The position numbers were made by a program, and so were the translations under genes. Below, in pieces: positions 24,724 through 33,522 of a stretch of 64,000 nucleotides of DNA. A model generated the notes under the pieces. That model was not told the DNA's origin. It made no database searches and was given only the letters and a program-made list of their open reading frames with translations. The stretch comes from Mycobacterium sp. 1081908.1 (GTDB lineage: Bacteria > Actinomycetota > Actinomycetes > Mycobacteriales > Mycobacteriaceae). Location: NCBI RefSeq assembly GCF_001673535.1, contig NZ_LZLY01000119.1:87884-151883 (forward strand), in the 5' to 3' direction. Position 1 is the first letter of the stretch. Each line of letters opens with the position of its first letter.

Positions 24724-26094
24724 ATGGTCCGCTGCCTGGTGACTGGAGCGACCGGCTACATCGGCGCCCGGCTGGTGCCCCGCCTGCTGGACGAGGGCCA
24801 CGACGTTCGCGCCCTGGCCCGCGACCCGGGCAAGCTGGCCGACGTGCCGTGGCGCGACCGAGCGGAGGTGGCGCGCGGCGATCTCGGCGACGTCGAATCG
24901 CTGACCGCGGCGTTCGACGGGATCGACGTCGTCTACTACCTGGTCCACTCGATGGGCGGGTCGAAGGATTTCGCCGCCGAGGAGTCCCGCGCGGTGGGCA
25001 ATGTCGTGGCGGCCGCTCGCCGCGCCGGGGTGCGACGGATGGTGTATCTGAGCGGGTTGCATCCCGAGGGCACCAAGCTGTCCGAGCACCTCGAGTCCCG
25101 CGCGGCCGTGGGCGAAGCCCTGATCGACTCCGGCATCGAGACCGTGGTGCTGCAGGCCGGAGTGGTCATCGGGTCGGGCTCCGCGTCCTTCGAGCTGATC
25201 CGGCACCTCACCGACCGGCTGCCCGTGATGACCACGCCGAAGTGGGTGCGCAACAAGATTCAGCCGATCGCCGTCCGCGATGCGCTCCACTACCTGGTCG
25301 CCGCGGCGACGGCGCCGGTGCCGGAGTCGCGGGCGTGGGACATCGGCGGACCCGACGTCCTCGAGTACGGCGACATGATGCGGGGCTACGCCGAGGTCGC
25401 CGGGCTGGGCAGGCGTTACCTGATCGTGCTGCCGTTCCTGACCCCCACGATCGCCAGCCTGTGGATCGGGGCCGTCACCCCGATCCCGCCCGGGCTGGCG
25501 CGCCCGCTGATCGAATCGCTGGAATGCGATGCGGTGATGCGCAATTCGGACATCGACGGCATCATCGAGCCGCCGCCGGGCGGCCTGACCGGCTACCGGC
25601 GCTCCGTCGAATTCGCGCTCGATCGCGGGACCCGGGGCCTGACCGGCGCCACCTGGGCCTCGCTGGGCTCGGACCCCGCCGAGCCGCTGCCCAGCGACCC
25701 GGACTGGGCCGGCGAGATCATCCACTCCGACGTCCGGACCGCCGAGACCGCTGCGGAGCCCGGCGAGGTTTGGCAGGCGGCCGAGCAGGGGATCGCCCGG
25801 CGCCGCATGTTCAAGGGCTGGGCCGTGCAGGCCCGCGAGCCCGGCGGCGCGCTGCGGTTGCGCTCCGGGCCGCGGTTGGTAGGCCAGGGCTGGCTCGAGA
25901 TCGGGGCCGTGCCGCGGGACGGCGGGGGCAGCGAATACACCCAGCGGGCGACCTTTGTGCCGCGCGGCCTTCCCGGGCGGTTGTTTTGGTTTGCGTTGCG
26001 GCCCTTGCGGATTGGTGCGCTGCGCGCGTTGGCGCGCGACGCGGTGCGACCTCCGGTCACACGCCGAACAGCGGGGGCAGTGCGAGCACCATGA
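24724..26094 (+). CDS. NAD(P)-binding epimerase-like protein with DUF2867-type C-terminus
   Basis: A 456-residue protein. N-terminal Rossmann domain (GATGYIGARLVPRLL, then the atypical-SDR motif VVYYLVHSMGG and MVYLSGLHP), residues 1 to about 300; the C-terminal 150 residues (MFKGWAVQ, WLEIG, TFVPRGLPGRLFWFALRPLR) look like DUF2867. GGAGG is 6 nt before the ATG. A paralogue lacking most of the C-terminal domain is encoded at 26776-27924. Substrate unknown. The 3' end overlaps the convergent CPBP gene by 38 bp. Confidence 0.82.
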   Translation: MVRCLVTGATGYIGARLVPRLLDEGHDVRALARDPGKLADVPWRDRAEVARGDLGDVESLTAAFDGIDVVYYLVHSMGGSKDFAAEESRAVGNVVAAARRAGVRRMVYLSGLHPEGTKLSEHLESRAAVGEALIDSGIETVVLQAGVVIGSGSASFELIRHLTDRLPVMTTPKWVRNKIQPIAVRDALHYLVAAATAPVPESRAWDIGGPDVLEYGDMMRGYAEVAGLGRRYLIVLPFLTPTIASLWIGAVTPIPPGLARPLIESLECDAVMRNSDIDGIIEPPPGGLTGYRRSVEFALDRGTRGLTGATWASLGSDPAEPLPSDPDWAGEIIHSDVRTAETAAEPGEVWQAAEQGIARRRMFKGWAVQAREPGGALRLRSGPRLVGQGWLEIGAVPRDGGGSEYTQRATFVPRGLPGRLFWFALRPLRIGALRALARDAVRPPVTRRTAGAVRAP

Positions 26095-26779
26095 TCAGGG
26101 CCCAGACGAAGTGGGTCAGCACCGGCGCCAGCACCCCGCCGCTGGCCCGGCGTTCGAGCGCGCACACCGTACCCAGGATGATCGCGGCGAACCCCAGCAT
26201 CGGGTTGCCGCTGGCCAGGGTCGCGCAGATGTAGAGCAGCGTCGAAATCGCCACCGGGCGGTGGCGCCCCAGCGCGGTATAGAGCGCGCCGCGAAAGAAG
26301 ACCTCCTCGGCGATGCCGTTGATCAGGGTGATCGCCACGATGAACGGCAGGTAGCCGTGATGGGCGAACAGCAGCACCCGGGTGATCAGGGCCGCGACGG
26401 GCGGTATCTCCCGGGCGATCAGCCCGCCCACCACGAAGGCGCCCCCGAGCAGCAGGCCGACGATCGTCCCGGTGATGACGGGCCGTTGGTTGCGCCCGCG
26501 CCAGCAGATGCCGCCCAGATGCAGTGGGCCCGAAAGGAATCCGCCGACGATCCATACCGCCGCCAGCAGAAGGGTCATCCAGTAGAAGCTCGACTCCCCC
26601 GGATGCCGGCGCAACGAGAAACCGAGCACCGCGGCGCCGATCGCCAGGGTGATCGCGACGACGACGCGTCGGCGTCGCACCACGCCGGGCGGTTCGTTAT
26701 GGGGCACAGCGACATTGGTGATGGCGCGGCGCAATTCGGAGGCGACGCTGGCGCGATACGGAGCGGTCGACTGGGTCAT
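26057..26779 (-). CDS. CPBP-family intramembrane metalloprotease-like protein (Rv1140-like)
   Basis: A 240-residue multi-span membrane protein. Conserved CPBP (CAAX protease/bacteriocin-processing) motifs: AEEVFFRG in the middle, and THFVWAL near the C-terminus, giving Glu-Glu, Arg and His of the active site. Six to seven hydrophobic segments. The ATG at 26779 overlaps the stop of the preceding NAD(P)-binding gene as ATGA. In bacteria such proteins have protease or chaperone-like roles; substrate unknown. Confidence 0.83.
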   Translation of the reverse strand: MTQSTAPYRASVASELRRAITNVAVPHNEPPGVVRRRRVVVAITLAIGAAVLGFSLRRHPGESSFYWMTLLLAAVWIVGGFLSGPLHLGGICWRGRNQRPVITGTIVGLLLGGAFVVGGLIAREIPPVAALITRVLLFAHHGYLPFIVAITLINGIAEEVFFRGALYTALGRHRPVAISTLLYICATLASGNPMLGFAAIILGTVCALERRASGGVLAPVLTHFVWALIMVLALPPLFGV

Positions 26780-27924
26780 GCGGGGCGCACCTTGGCGTTG
26801 AGCGCGAGCACGATGTCGAGGCCGGTGCGCAGCGCACCGGCGAGCGGTCCGGGGACGCGGTTGACTAACCCCAGCGTGGGCCGCGCGACGCGCGGGGTCA
26901 CCGCGCGGGCGAGCCGGCGGATGCGCAGGGCGTCGCCGCCGGCCCACGCGGGGTCGCTGTCGGCCAGCTGATGGGGGTCGGTCAGGGCGTTGACGGGTTT
27001 GGGCCGGCGGCTGGACCGGTCCGCCAGGGCCAGGGCGATGGCGTCCTCGACGCCGAGCAGTCCGCCCGGCGGGTCGGGCACCCGATCGCGCAGCCCGCTG
27101 ACGGACGCGACCATCGGGTGGTCCAGTGACTCGACCAGGTCGGCGGCCAGTCCCGGGGGCACCGGCAGCGCGACCCCCGTGACCAGCGAAGCCAGCGAGG
27201 TGTCGACCCGGCCGACCGGCAATGCGGCGTGCCACCGGCCGGAGACCCGCGCATACGTCTTGAGCAGCTCGCGGTAGGAGGTCGTGGCGGGCCCGCAGAT
27301 GTCGTAGGCGCCCGCGGGCACCCTCTCGGGGTCCGCCGCGGCCACGAGATAGTGCAGGACATCGCGGATGGAGATCGGGTCGATCGGGTTGTCCATCCAG
27401 GTCGGTATCGGCATGAGCGGGAACCGGTCGCCCACGTAGCGCATCATCTCGAACGACGTCGAGCCCGCCCCGATGATCATCGCCGCGCCCAGCCACACCA
27501 GTTCCGGGCCACCCTCGACCGTCAGGGCCTCGGCCACCTCGGCCCGGCTGGTCAGGTGCTCCGACAGCGCCTCGTCGGCCGGCACGAAGCCGCCGAGGTA
27601 GACGATGCGCCGCACACCGGCCGCACCCGCCGCCACCGCGACGTTGGTGGCCGCGGCCTCGTCGGCGTCGCGGAAGCCGGGCTGACCGATGGCGTGCACC
27701 AGGTAATACAGCACGTCGATCGGGCCCGCGGCGGCCAGGCCCGCCCGCACCGACTCCGGGTCCGACGCGTCGAGGATGACCGCCGTGACGTCGTCGAACC
27801 AACCTAAACGCTTGAGACGCTCCGGTTTTCGGGTGGCGGTCACCACCTGATGCCCATCCGCAAGCAGCGCTGTGACCAGGCGCGAGCCGACGTAACCGGT
27901 GGCGCCGGTGACCAGAATCCGCAT
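26776..27924 (-). CDS. NAD(P)-binding epimerase-like protein (paralogue of 24724-26094)
   Basis: A 382-residue atypical SDR: GATGYVGSRLVTALL, VLYYLVHAIG, RIVYLGGFVPADE, and SIRDVLHYLVAAADP mirror the paralogue at 24724-26094 block by block. It lacks the DUF2867-like tail and ends about 65 residues after the Rossmann part. Together with the CPBP gene it forms an overlapping two-gene unit. The gene faces away from the type III PKS operon with a 53-bp gap, so they may share a control region. Confidence 0.8.
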   Translation of the reverse strand: MRILVTGATGYVGSRLVTALLADGHQVVTATRKPERLKRLGWFDDVTAVILDASDPESVRAGLAAAGPIDVLYYLVHAIGQPGFRDADEAAATNVAVAAGAAGVRRIVYLGGFVPADEALSEHLTSRAEVAEALTVEGGPELVWLGAAMIIGAGSTSFEMMRYVGDRFPLMPIPTWMDNPIDPISIRDVLHYLVAAADPERVPAGAYDICGPATTSYRELLKTYARVSGRWHAALPVGRVDTSLASLVTGVALPVPPGLAADLVESLDHPMVASVSGLRDRVPDPPGGLLGVEDAIALALADRSSRRPKPVNALTDPHQLADSDPAWAGGDALRIRRLARAVTPRVARPTLGLVNRVPGPLAGALRTGLDIVLALNAKVRPA

Positions 27925-27977
27925 ACTCCCGACACTAGCGACTGAACCGATCGGGCGTCGGCGCCGTCACCCCCTAC

Positions 27978-29066
27978 ATGGAGGAGATAATCGGGGGCAG
28001 TTCCGCATGCGTGCGGATGAAAACACCAACAACGAGCCCGTCCGTGGCGGGCGTGGCAGTCAAATTCCCACCCAACCGCTACACCCAGGACGAAACCATC
28101 GGCGCGCTGACCGAGTTCGCCGGGCCGGAATTTCAGAAGTTCGCCCGGACCAGCGGGGTCGAATTCCGGAACATCGCGCTGCCGGTCTCGCGATACGGCG
28201 AGTTGAGCGGCTTCACCGAGGCCAACGACGCCTACATTGAAATCGCCCTGGACCTGGCCGAGGAGGCGCTGCGCGCGGCGCTCGACCAGGCAAAACTCAA
28301 GCCGTCCGACGTCGACATCGTGTTTTCGACGACGGTCACCGGGCTCGCGGTGCCGTCACTCGAGGCCCGGCTGGCCTCGCGGGTGGGGTTGCGCCAGGAC
28401 GTCAAACGCGTCCCGCTGTTCGGCCTGGGCTGTGTGGCCGGCGCTGCCGGCCTCGCCCGGGTGTACGACTACCTGCGGGCCTACCCCGATCAGGTGGCGG
28501 TGCTGCTGGCGGTGGAACTGTGCTCGCTGACCGTTCAGCGCGAGGACAATTCGATCCCAAACCTGGTGGCGTCCAGCCTGTTTGGTGACGCCGCCGGCGT
28601 CGTCGTCGCGACGGGCGCCGACCGGGCGCCGGTCGGGCCGAGGCTGTTGGCGACCCGCAGCCGGACCTACCCGGACACCGAAGACGTGTTGGGCTGGAAC
28701 ATCGGTAGCAGCGGGTTTCGGATCGTCCTGTCCGTGGAGATCTCGACCATCGTCGAGAAGTATTTGGGCGACGACATCCGCGACTTCCTCGCCGATCACG
28801 GGTTGAGCACGTCCGACGTCTCGACGTGGTTGTTGCACGCCGCCGGGCCGAAGGTGATCGACGCGGTGGAAAGCGTGTTGGACCTGCCGGCGGATGCGTT
28901 CGACCGCACCAGAAACTCGTTGCGCGACAACGGAAACCTCTCGTCGGTTTCGGTGCTTGATATACTCCGTGCCACCATGGCCGACCCACCGTCGCCAGGC
29001 TCCATCGGGCTGATGATCGCGATGGGGCCGGGCTTCTCCGCCGAACTCGTCCTGCTGAGCTGGTAG
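27978..29066 (+). CDS. Type III polyketide synthase (alkylresorcinol/alkylpyrone synthase-like)
   Basis: Chalcone-synthase fold enzyme, 362 residues from the ATG at 27978; a second ATG at 28017 gives 349 residues, nearer the family norm. Catalytic triad visible: C152 (LFGLGCVAG), H287 (LLHAAGP), N320 (DNGNLSS), numbered from 27978. SrsA/ArsB/PKS18-type enzymes condense long acyl-CoA starters with malonyl-CoA to alkylresorcinols or alkylpyrones. It heads an operon with an ICMT methyltransferase and a flavoprotein. GGAGGAG at 27981 is too far from 28017 to decide the start. Confidence 0.92.
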   Translation: MEEIIGGSSACVRMKTPTTSPSVAGVAVKFPPNRYTQDETIGALTEFAGPEFQKFARTSGVEFRNIALPVSRYGELSGFTEANDAYIEIALDLAEEALRAALDQAKLKPSDVDIVFSTTVTGLAVPSLEARLASRVGLRQDVKRVPLFGLGCVAGAAGLARVYDYLRAYPDQVAVLLAVELCSLTVQREDNSIPNLVASSLFGDAAGVVVATGADRAPVGPRLLATRSRTYPDTEDVLGWNIGSSGFRIVLSVEISTIVEKYLGDDIRDFLADHGLSTSDVSTWLLHAAGPKVIDAVESVLDLPADAFDRTRNSLRDNGNLSSVSVLDILRATMADPPSPGSIGLMIAMGPGFSAELVLLSW

Positions 29067-29080
29067 GGCGCGGTAGGACT

Positions 29081-29581
29081 ATGTATTACTTGCTGATTCT
29101 CGCGGTGGGCGCCGAACGGCTCGCCGAGCTGGTGGTGGCCAAACGAAACGCGCGATGGGCTTTCGCCCAGGGCGGCAAGGAGTTTGGCCACGACCACTAT
29201 CCGGTAATGGTCACGCTGCACACCGCGCTGCTGCTCGGTTGTCTCGTCGAGCCCTGGGCGCTGCACCGGCCGTTCATCCCATGGCTGGGCTGGCCGATGG
29301 TGGCCATCGCGGTGCTGAGCCAGGTGTTGCGCTGGTGGTGCATCACGACGCTGGGCCAACGGTGGAACACGCGGGTGATCGTGCTGCCGGAGGCGCCGCT
29401 GGTGGTCCGGGGCCCGTATCGCTGGTTCCATCACCCGAACTATGTTGCCGTGGTGGCCGAGGGTTTTGCGCTGCCGTTGGCGCACACCGCGTGGCTGACG
29501 GCGATCGTTTTCACGCTGGCCAACGCGCTGTTGCTGAGGGTGCGGCTGCGGGTGGAGAACTCGGCGTTGGGCTACGCATGA
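29081..29581 (+). CDS. Isoprenylcysteine carboxyl methyltransferase (ICMT)-family membrane methyltransferase
   Basis: A 166-residue protein with about four membrane segments and the ICMT signature near the C-terminus: RGPYRWFHHPNYVAVVAEGFALPL. Bacteria without prenylated proteins use this family to O-methylate lipids; SrsB of Streptomyces griseus methylates alkylresorcinol. It is 14 bp after the PKS stop and its own stop overlaps the next start (ATGA). Corresponds to Rv1139c. Confidence 0.88.
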   Translation: MYYLLILAVGAERLAELVVAKRNARWAFAQGGKEFGHDHYPVMVTLHTALLLGCLVEPWALHRPFIPWLGWPMVAIAVLSQVLRWWCITTLGQRWNTRVIVLPEAPLVVRGPYRWFHHPNYVAVVAEGFALPLAHTAWLTAIVFTLANALLLRVRLRVENSALGYA

Positions 29582-30594
29582 CCGACTACGACTCGGACCT
29601 GCTGATCGTCGGCGGCGGCCCGGGCGGCCTCGCCACGGCGTTACACGCTCGACGTCTTGGGCTTTCGGTGATCGTGGCCGAGCCGCGCGAGGGCCCGATC
29701 GACAAGGCGTGCGGCGAGGGACTGATGCCCGGAGGTCTGGCCGAGCTGACGTCGCTCGGCGTGGACCCGGCGGGCATGCCGTTCCACGGGATCGCCTACG
29801 TGAGCGAACAACGCCGGGCCGAGGCGCGGTTTCGGGGCGGGCCGGGCAGGGGTGTGCGGCGCACCACGCTGCACGCGGCGCTGGCGGCCCGGGCCAAAGA
29901 GGAAGACACCGAATGGATTCGGGCTCGAGTGACCAGTGTCGCGCAGGACGCGCACGGCGTGACGGCCGCGGGTGTGCGCGCCAAGTGGATGGTGGCCGCC
30001 GACGGGCTACATTCGCCGGTGCGGCGCGCCCTCGGAATCAAGGCCACGGCCGGGACGCCGCGGCGCCACGGTGTGCGCTGGCACTTCAAGGTGCCGGTGT
30101 GGTCGGAGTTCGTGGAGGTGCACTGGTCGCGCTGGGGTGAGGCCTACGTGACCCCGGTGGAGCCGGACCTGGTCGGCGTGGCGATCCTGTCCGGCGGGCG
30201 GCCCGACCTGGGCTGGTTCCCGTGGCTGGCCCGTCACCTGGCGGGCGCCGAGCGCGGGCACGCCCGCGGCGCCGGGCCGCTGCGCCAGGTGGTTTCCCGC
30301 CGCGTCGCAGGGCGGGTGCTGCTCGTCGGCGATGCCGCCGGCTACGAGGACGCCCTGACCGGCGAGGGCATCAGCCTCGCGGTCAAGCAGGCGGCCGCGG
30401 CGGTCGAGGCCATCGTCAACGATGCGCCGGGCTCCTACGAGGCCGCGTGGCACCGGGTCACGCGCAACTACCGGCTGCTCACCCGGGCGCTGGTGCTGGG
30501 CAGCGCGCCGCGGGTGGCGCGCCGCGCCATTGTCCCGGCGTGCACGCTGCTGCCGGGCGTTTTCGACCGCGCCGTGAACACCCTCGCCAGCTAG
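29578..30594 (+). CDS. FAD-dependent monooxygenase/oxidoreductase, SrsC-like
   Basis: A 338-residue PHBH-fold (class A) flavoprotein. N-terminal GGGPGGLATA dinucleotide motif, internal WMVAADGLHSPVRRALG (DG motif) and GDAAGYEDALTGEGISLAVK (GD motif) are all in place. In the Streptomyces srs operon the third enzyme hydroxylates the alkylresorcinol ring towards a quinone; the same role is inferred here from gene order. Corresponds to Rv1138c. Confidence 0.88.
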   Translation: MTDYDSDLLIVGGGPGGLATALHARRLGLSVIVAEPREGPIDKACGEGLMPGGLAELTSLGVDPAGMPFHGIAYVSEQRRAEARFRGGPGRGVRRTTLHAALAARAKEEDTEWIRARVTSVAQDAHGVTAAGVRAKWMVAADGLHSPVRRALGIKATAGTPRRHGVRWHFKVPVWSEFVEVHWSRWGEAYVTPVEPDLVGVAILSGGRPDLGWFPWLARHLAGAERGHARGAGPLRQVVSRRVAGRVLLVGDAAGYEDALTGEGISLAVKQAAAAVEAIVNDAPGSYEAAWHRVTRNYRLLTRALVLGSAPRVARRAIVPACTLLPGVFDRAVNTLAS

Positions 30595-30611
30595 CGAGGA
30601 CATCGACAGCG

Positions 30612-30669
30612 CGAGCAGACGCAAAAGCCCCCTTTTCGGAACGAAAATGGGGGCTTTTGCGTCTGCTCG
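30612..30669. terminator. Very long bidirectional terminator hairpin
   Basis: A 21-bp perfect outer stem (CGAGCAGACGCAAAAGCCCCC with its complement) continues, after one bulged T, into 6 further pairs around a GAA loop. It lies between the convergent flavoprotein gene (end 30594) and crotonase gene (end 30678). Confidence 0.85.
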
Positions 30670-30677
30670 TCAGCCTG

Positions 30678-31481
30678 TTAGCGCGCCTTCCAGACCGGCT
30701 CCCGCTTCTCGGCGAACGCCAAAGGTCCCTCCTTGGCGTCTTCGGATCGGATCAGGGTCCGCATCTCGCGCATGGTGCGCTCCCAACCGGGTTCGTCGCC
30801 CACGATGACGCCGTCGTCGACGCCGTAGGCGATGCGCTTGCTCGCCTGGACCGACAGCGGCGCGTTGGCGGTCACCCGCGCCGCCAGGGCCAGCGCGGCT
30901 TCCAGCACCGTGCCCTCGGTGACCACCTGGTTGATCAGGCCCCATTCGAAGGCTTCGGACGCGGTGATCGGCTCGCCGGTCAGCAGCAGCTCCACCGCCA
31001 CCTTGCGGGGCAGCTGGTCCATGATCCGGAAGACACCGCCGGCGGCCGCGATCAGCCCGCGCTTGACCTCCGGCAACCCGAATTTGGCCCCCTCGTCGGC
31101 GACCACCAGGTCGCTGGCCAGCGCGAGTTCGGTGCCACCGCCCAACGCGGTGCCGTTGACCGCGGCGATCGTGGGCTTGTCGATGAAGTGGTGCACGTAG
31201 CCGGCGAAGCCCCACTCGGGGTGGTCCGGGTGATACAGGTTCTCGCGGCGCGAGATCGCCTTGAGGTCGGCCCCGGCGCAGAACGACCTGTCGCCGGCGC
31301 CGGTGATGACCACCGCCCGCACGTCAGCGTCGTTCTGCGCTTGCTCCAGGGCGTCCCCGACACCGATGCTCACGGCCGCGTTGACCGCGTTGCGCGCGTC
31401 CGGCCGGTTGATGGTTATGACCATCACGTTGCCGCGGTGCTCGACGAGGGCCCCCGGCTGGCCGTTGTCGCCGTCGGTCAC
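30678..31481 (-). CDS. Enoyl-CoA hydratase (crotonase)
   Basis: A 267-residue crotonase. Oxyanion hole: CAGADLKAI and NGTALGGGTELALASDLVV; the second catalytic acid is in LPEVKRGLIAAAGG (Glu). This is a normal active hydratase pattern. The GTG at 31481 overlaps the thiolase stop as GTGA, so the two are coupled and probably act on the same beta-oxidation intermediates. M. tuberculosis Rv1136 is annotated as a much shorter protein; this one is full length. Confidence 0.9.
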   Translation of the reverse strand: MTDGDNGQPGALVEHRGNVMVITINRPDARNAVNAAVSIGVGDALEQAQNDADVRAVVITGAGDRSFCAGADLKAISRRENLYHPDHPEWGFAGYVHHFIDKPTIAAVNGTALGGGTELALASDLVVADEGAKFGLPEVKRGLIAAAGGVFRIMDQLPRKVAVELLLTGEPITASEAFEWGLINQVVTEGTVLEAALALAARVTANAPLSVQASKRIAYGVDDGVIVGDEPGWERTMREMRTLIRSEDAKEGPLAFAEKREPVWKAR

Positions 31482-32623
31482 AGGAGCTCGACGATCGTGG
31501 CGTTGGCCTGGCCGCCGCCCTCGCACATGGTCTGCAGGCCGTAGCGAATTCCCTTGTCCCGCATGTGGTAGAGCAGCGTGGTCATGATCCGGGCACCGGA
31601 GCCGCCGAGCGGGTGGCCCAGCGCGATGGCGCCGCCGTTGGGGTTGAGCTTGTTCTCGTCGGCCCCAATGTCTTTCAGCCACGCCAGCGGGACCGGCGCG
31701 AACGCCTCGTTGACCTCGTAGGCACCGATGTCGCCGATGGAGAGCCCGGATTTCTTCAGCGCCTTCTGGGTCGCGGGGATGGGCGCGGTCAGCATGATCA
31801 CCGGGTCGGCGCCGGCCAGTACCGCGGTGTGCACCTTGGCGATCGGCGTGAGGCCCAGTTCCTTGGCCTTCTCGGCGGACATGAACAGGATCGCGGCCGA
31901 GCCATCGGTGATCTGCGAGGAGTTGCCGGCGTGGATCACGCCGTCCTCCTTGAACGCGGGCTTGAGCGACGCCATCTTTTCCATCGGGGTGCCGCGACGG
32001 ATGCCCTCGTCCTTGAGCACCACATTGCCGTCCTGGTCCTTGATGCCCACGATCTGGTCGTCGAACGCACCGGAATCCTGTGCGGCCGCGGCCTTTTCGT
32101 GTGACCCCAGGGAGAACTCGTCGAGCGCGAGCCGGTCGAAGCCCCACTGCTCGGCGATCATCTCCGCGCCGATGCCCTGGTTCGGCGTGCGGTGGTAGCG
32201 GTCCTTGAAGGCCTGGGGGTACGGGTTGCCGCCGTTGGCAAGCGACGATCCCATCGGAGTCCGTGACATCGACTCGACCCCGCCGGCGACGACGACGTCG
32301 TAGTGCCCGGCCACCACGCCGGCCGCGGCGAAATGGATGGACTGCTGGCTCGACCCGCATTGGCGGTCGACGGTCACGCCCGGGACGGTCTCGGGCCAGC
32401 CGGCGGCCAGCACCGCGGTGCGGGCGATATCGATGGCCTGTTCGCCGGCCTGGCTGACGCAGCCCCAGATGACGTCGTCGACAATTCCTGGGTCGATGCC
32501 GGCCTTGTTCACCAGCCCGTTGAGGACCTGCGCGGACAGGTCGGCCGAGTGCACCCCGGACAGTCCGCCGTTGCGCTTCCCGAGCGGGGAGCGGACGGCC
32601 TCGACGATGACGGCTTCAGCCAT
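31478..32623 (-). CDS. Acetyl-CoA acyltransferase (thiolase, FadA family)
   Basis: A 381-residue degradative thiolase. Nucleophile C89 in DRQCGSSQQS; catalytic His in NPNGGAIALGHPLGGSGAR and Cys in MCEGGGQANA near the C-terminus; NEAFAPVPLAW is the fourth family block. Sequence style is that of FadA5/FadA6 (steroid or branched-chain substrates), but the substrate cannot be assigned. AAAGGAG precedes the ATG. Rv1135A of M. tuberculosis is a fragment of such a gene. Confidence 0.92.
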   Translation of the reverse strand: MAEAVIVEAVRSPLGKRNGGLSGVHSADLSAQVLNGLVNKAGIDPGIVDDVIWGCVSQAGEQAIDIARTAVLAAGWPETVPGVTVDRQCGSSQQSIHFAAAGVVAGHYDVVVAGGVESMSRTPMGSSLANGGNPYPQAFKDRYHRTPNQGIGAEMIAEQWGFDRLALDEFSLGSHEKAAAAQDSGAFDDQIVGIKDQDGNVVLKDEGIRRGTPMEKMASLKPAFKEDGVIHAGNSSQITDGSAAILFMSAEKAKELGLTPIAKVHTAVLAGADPVIMLTAPIPATQKALKKSGLSIGDIGAYEVNEAFAPVPLAWLKDIGADENKLNPNGGAIALGHPLGGSGARIMTTLLYHMRDKGIRYGLQTMCEGGGQANATIVELL

Positions 32624-32684
32624 GATGGTGTCTCCTTTGACGAAATGTGGACTAGTGACGCAAGGGTCTGCCGTCGATTGTCAA

Positions 32685-32696
32685 CCAACGCGTTGG
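32685..32696. promoter_or_regulatory. Palindrome CCAACGCGTTGG upstream of thiolase
   Basis: Perfect 12-bp palindrome 62 bp before the thiolase start. Same CCAACnnGTTGG pattern as at 22639-22650. The remaining 32624-32833 gap shows no convincing gene. Confidence 0.45.
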
Positions 32697-32833
32697 GCGG
32701 TTGCGGGCCGGGGTGGGTTAGCACCGACGGTGTTCACCTTGGCCACGCGGCCAGCTCGCCAGCGGCCAGAACGCGGTCAGCAAAGGAAGTTAGTCCATGT
32801 GATCGTTCGCGTTGGACCGCTGTCGGTTGGTGG

Positions 32834-33487
32834 CTAGTGCCGCCCGCCCGGGGACAGCCGGCGGCGCAGGATGGGTAGCCCCGGACCGTCGAGAAGGTGC
32901 AGCAGTGCGTGGCGGCCGCTGACGGCCATCATCAATGCGGCCGCTGGGCCGCGTACTTCGATTCCCTTCCCCCATGGCCGGTCGACGTCCGTGGCATACA
33001 AAGAGATGCCCCAGAGCCGACCCAGGGGCACAAAGGCATACGGCCACGGCCCGGTCAGAAAATCCAGCGCCATGGCCGCCAGCGCCGGGTTGGGCTCGAA
33101 CGGCACATGGAGCGGAATCCTGATGTCGCCGCTATGGACCAAGATGTCGGCGAGCGGGTCGAGCGGTCCGAACAGGGGTGGACTCAGCGCGTGATCGGCG
33201 CACTTGCGCAGCGTGGCGGCGATATCGGACGACGGCAGCTGTGCGCGACGGCGCGCGAGCTCGTCGATCGCCCGAGCCATGCCGCCACGGCGCACGGCGG
33301 TTCCCATGAATACCCAAAAACTATCGGCGATGACACTAACCAGGTGCGCAGCCACCGTCTTGATGTCCCAGCCGGCGCACAAGCTGGGCGCGGCCAGCTG
33401 CTCATCGTCCAGTTGGTCGATCAAGGACGCGATCAGGCGTCGTTCGTCTGCGACAGCGGCGAAGACAAGCTCACGGTCGACTCGCAC
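32834..33487 (-). CDS. DinB/mycothiol-dependent maleylpyruvate isomerase-family protein
   Basis: A 217-residue protein with the MDMPI N-terminal pattern: DQLDDEQLAAPSLCAGWDIKTVAAHLVS (first metal His in the last segment) and LVHSGDIRIPL with a later His-Asp pair. Such enzymes use mycothiol or another thiol as cofactor. Start chosen at GTG 33487: TAGAGT 7 nt earlier would make it leaderless; GTG 33496 is an alternative. Operator-like motif 1 lies immediately upstream at 33504-33522, so it joins the 33-51 kb regulon. Confidence 0.75.
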   Translation of the reverse strand: MRVDRELVFAAVADERRLIASLIDQLDDEQLAAPSLCAGWDIKTVAAHLVSVIADSFWVFMGTAVRRGGMARAIDELARRRAQLPSSDIAATLRKCADHALSPPLFGPLDPLADILVHSGDIRIPLHVPFEPNPALAAMALDFLTGPWPYAFVPLGRLWGISLYATDVDRPWGKGIEVRGPAAALMMAVSGRHALLHLLDGPGLPILRRRLSPGGRH

Positions 33488-33503
33488 CAGCCGCACTCTA
33501 TAC

Positions 33504-33522
33504 GGAACAGATATTTGGTTCA
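33504..33522 (+). promoter_or_regulatory. Regulon motif site 1
   Basis: GGAACAGATATTTGGTTCA, the closest to consensus of nine sites. It lies just upstream of the -10-like TAGAGT of the minus-strand DinB-like gene, where binding would block transcription. Confidence 0.75.
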
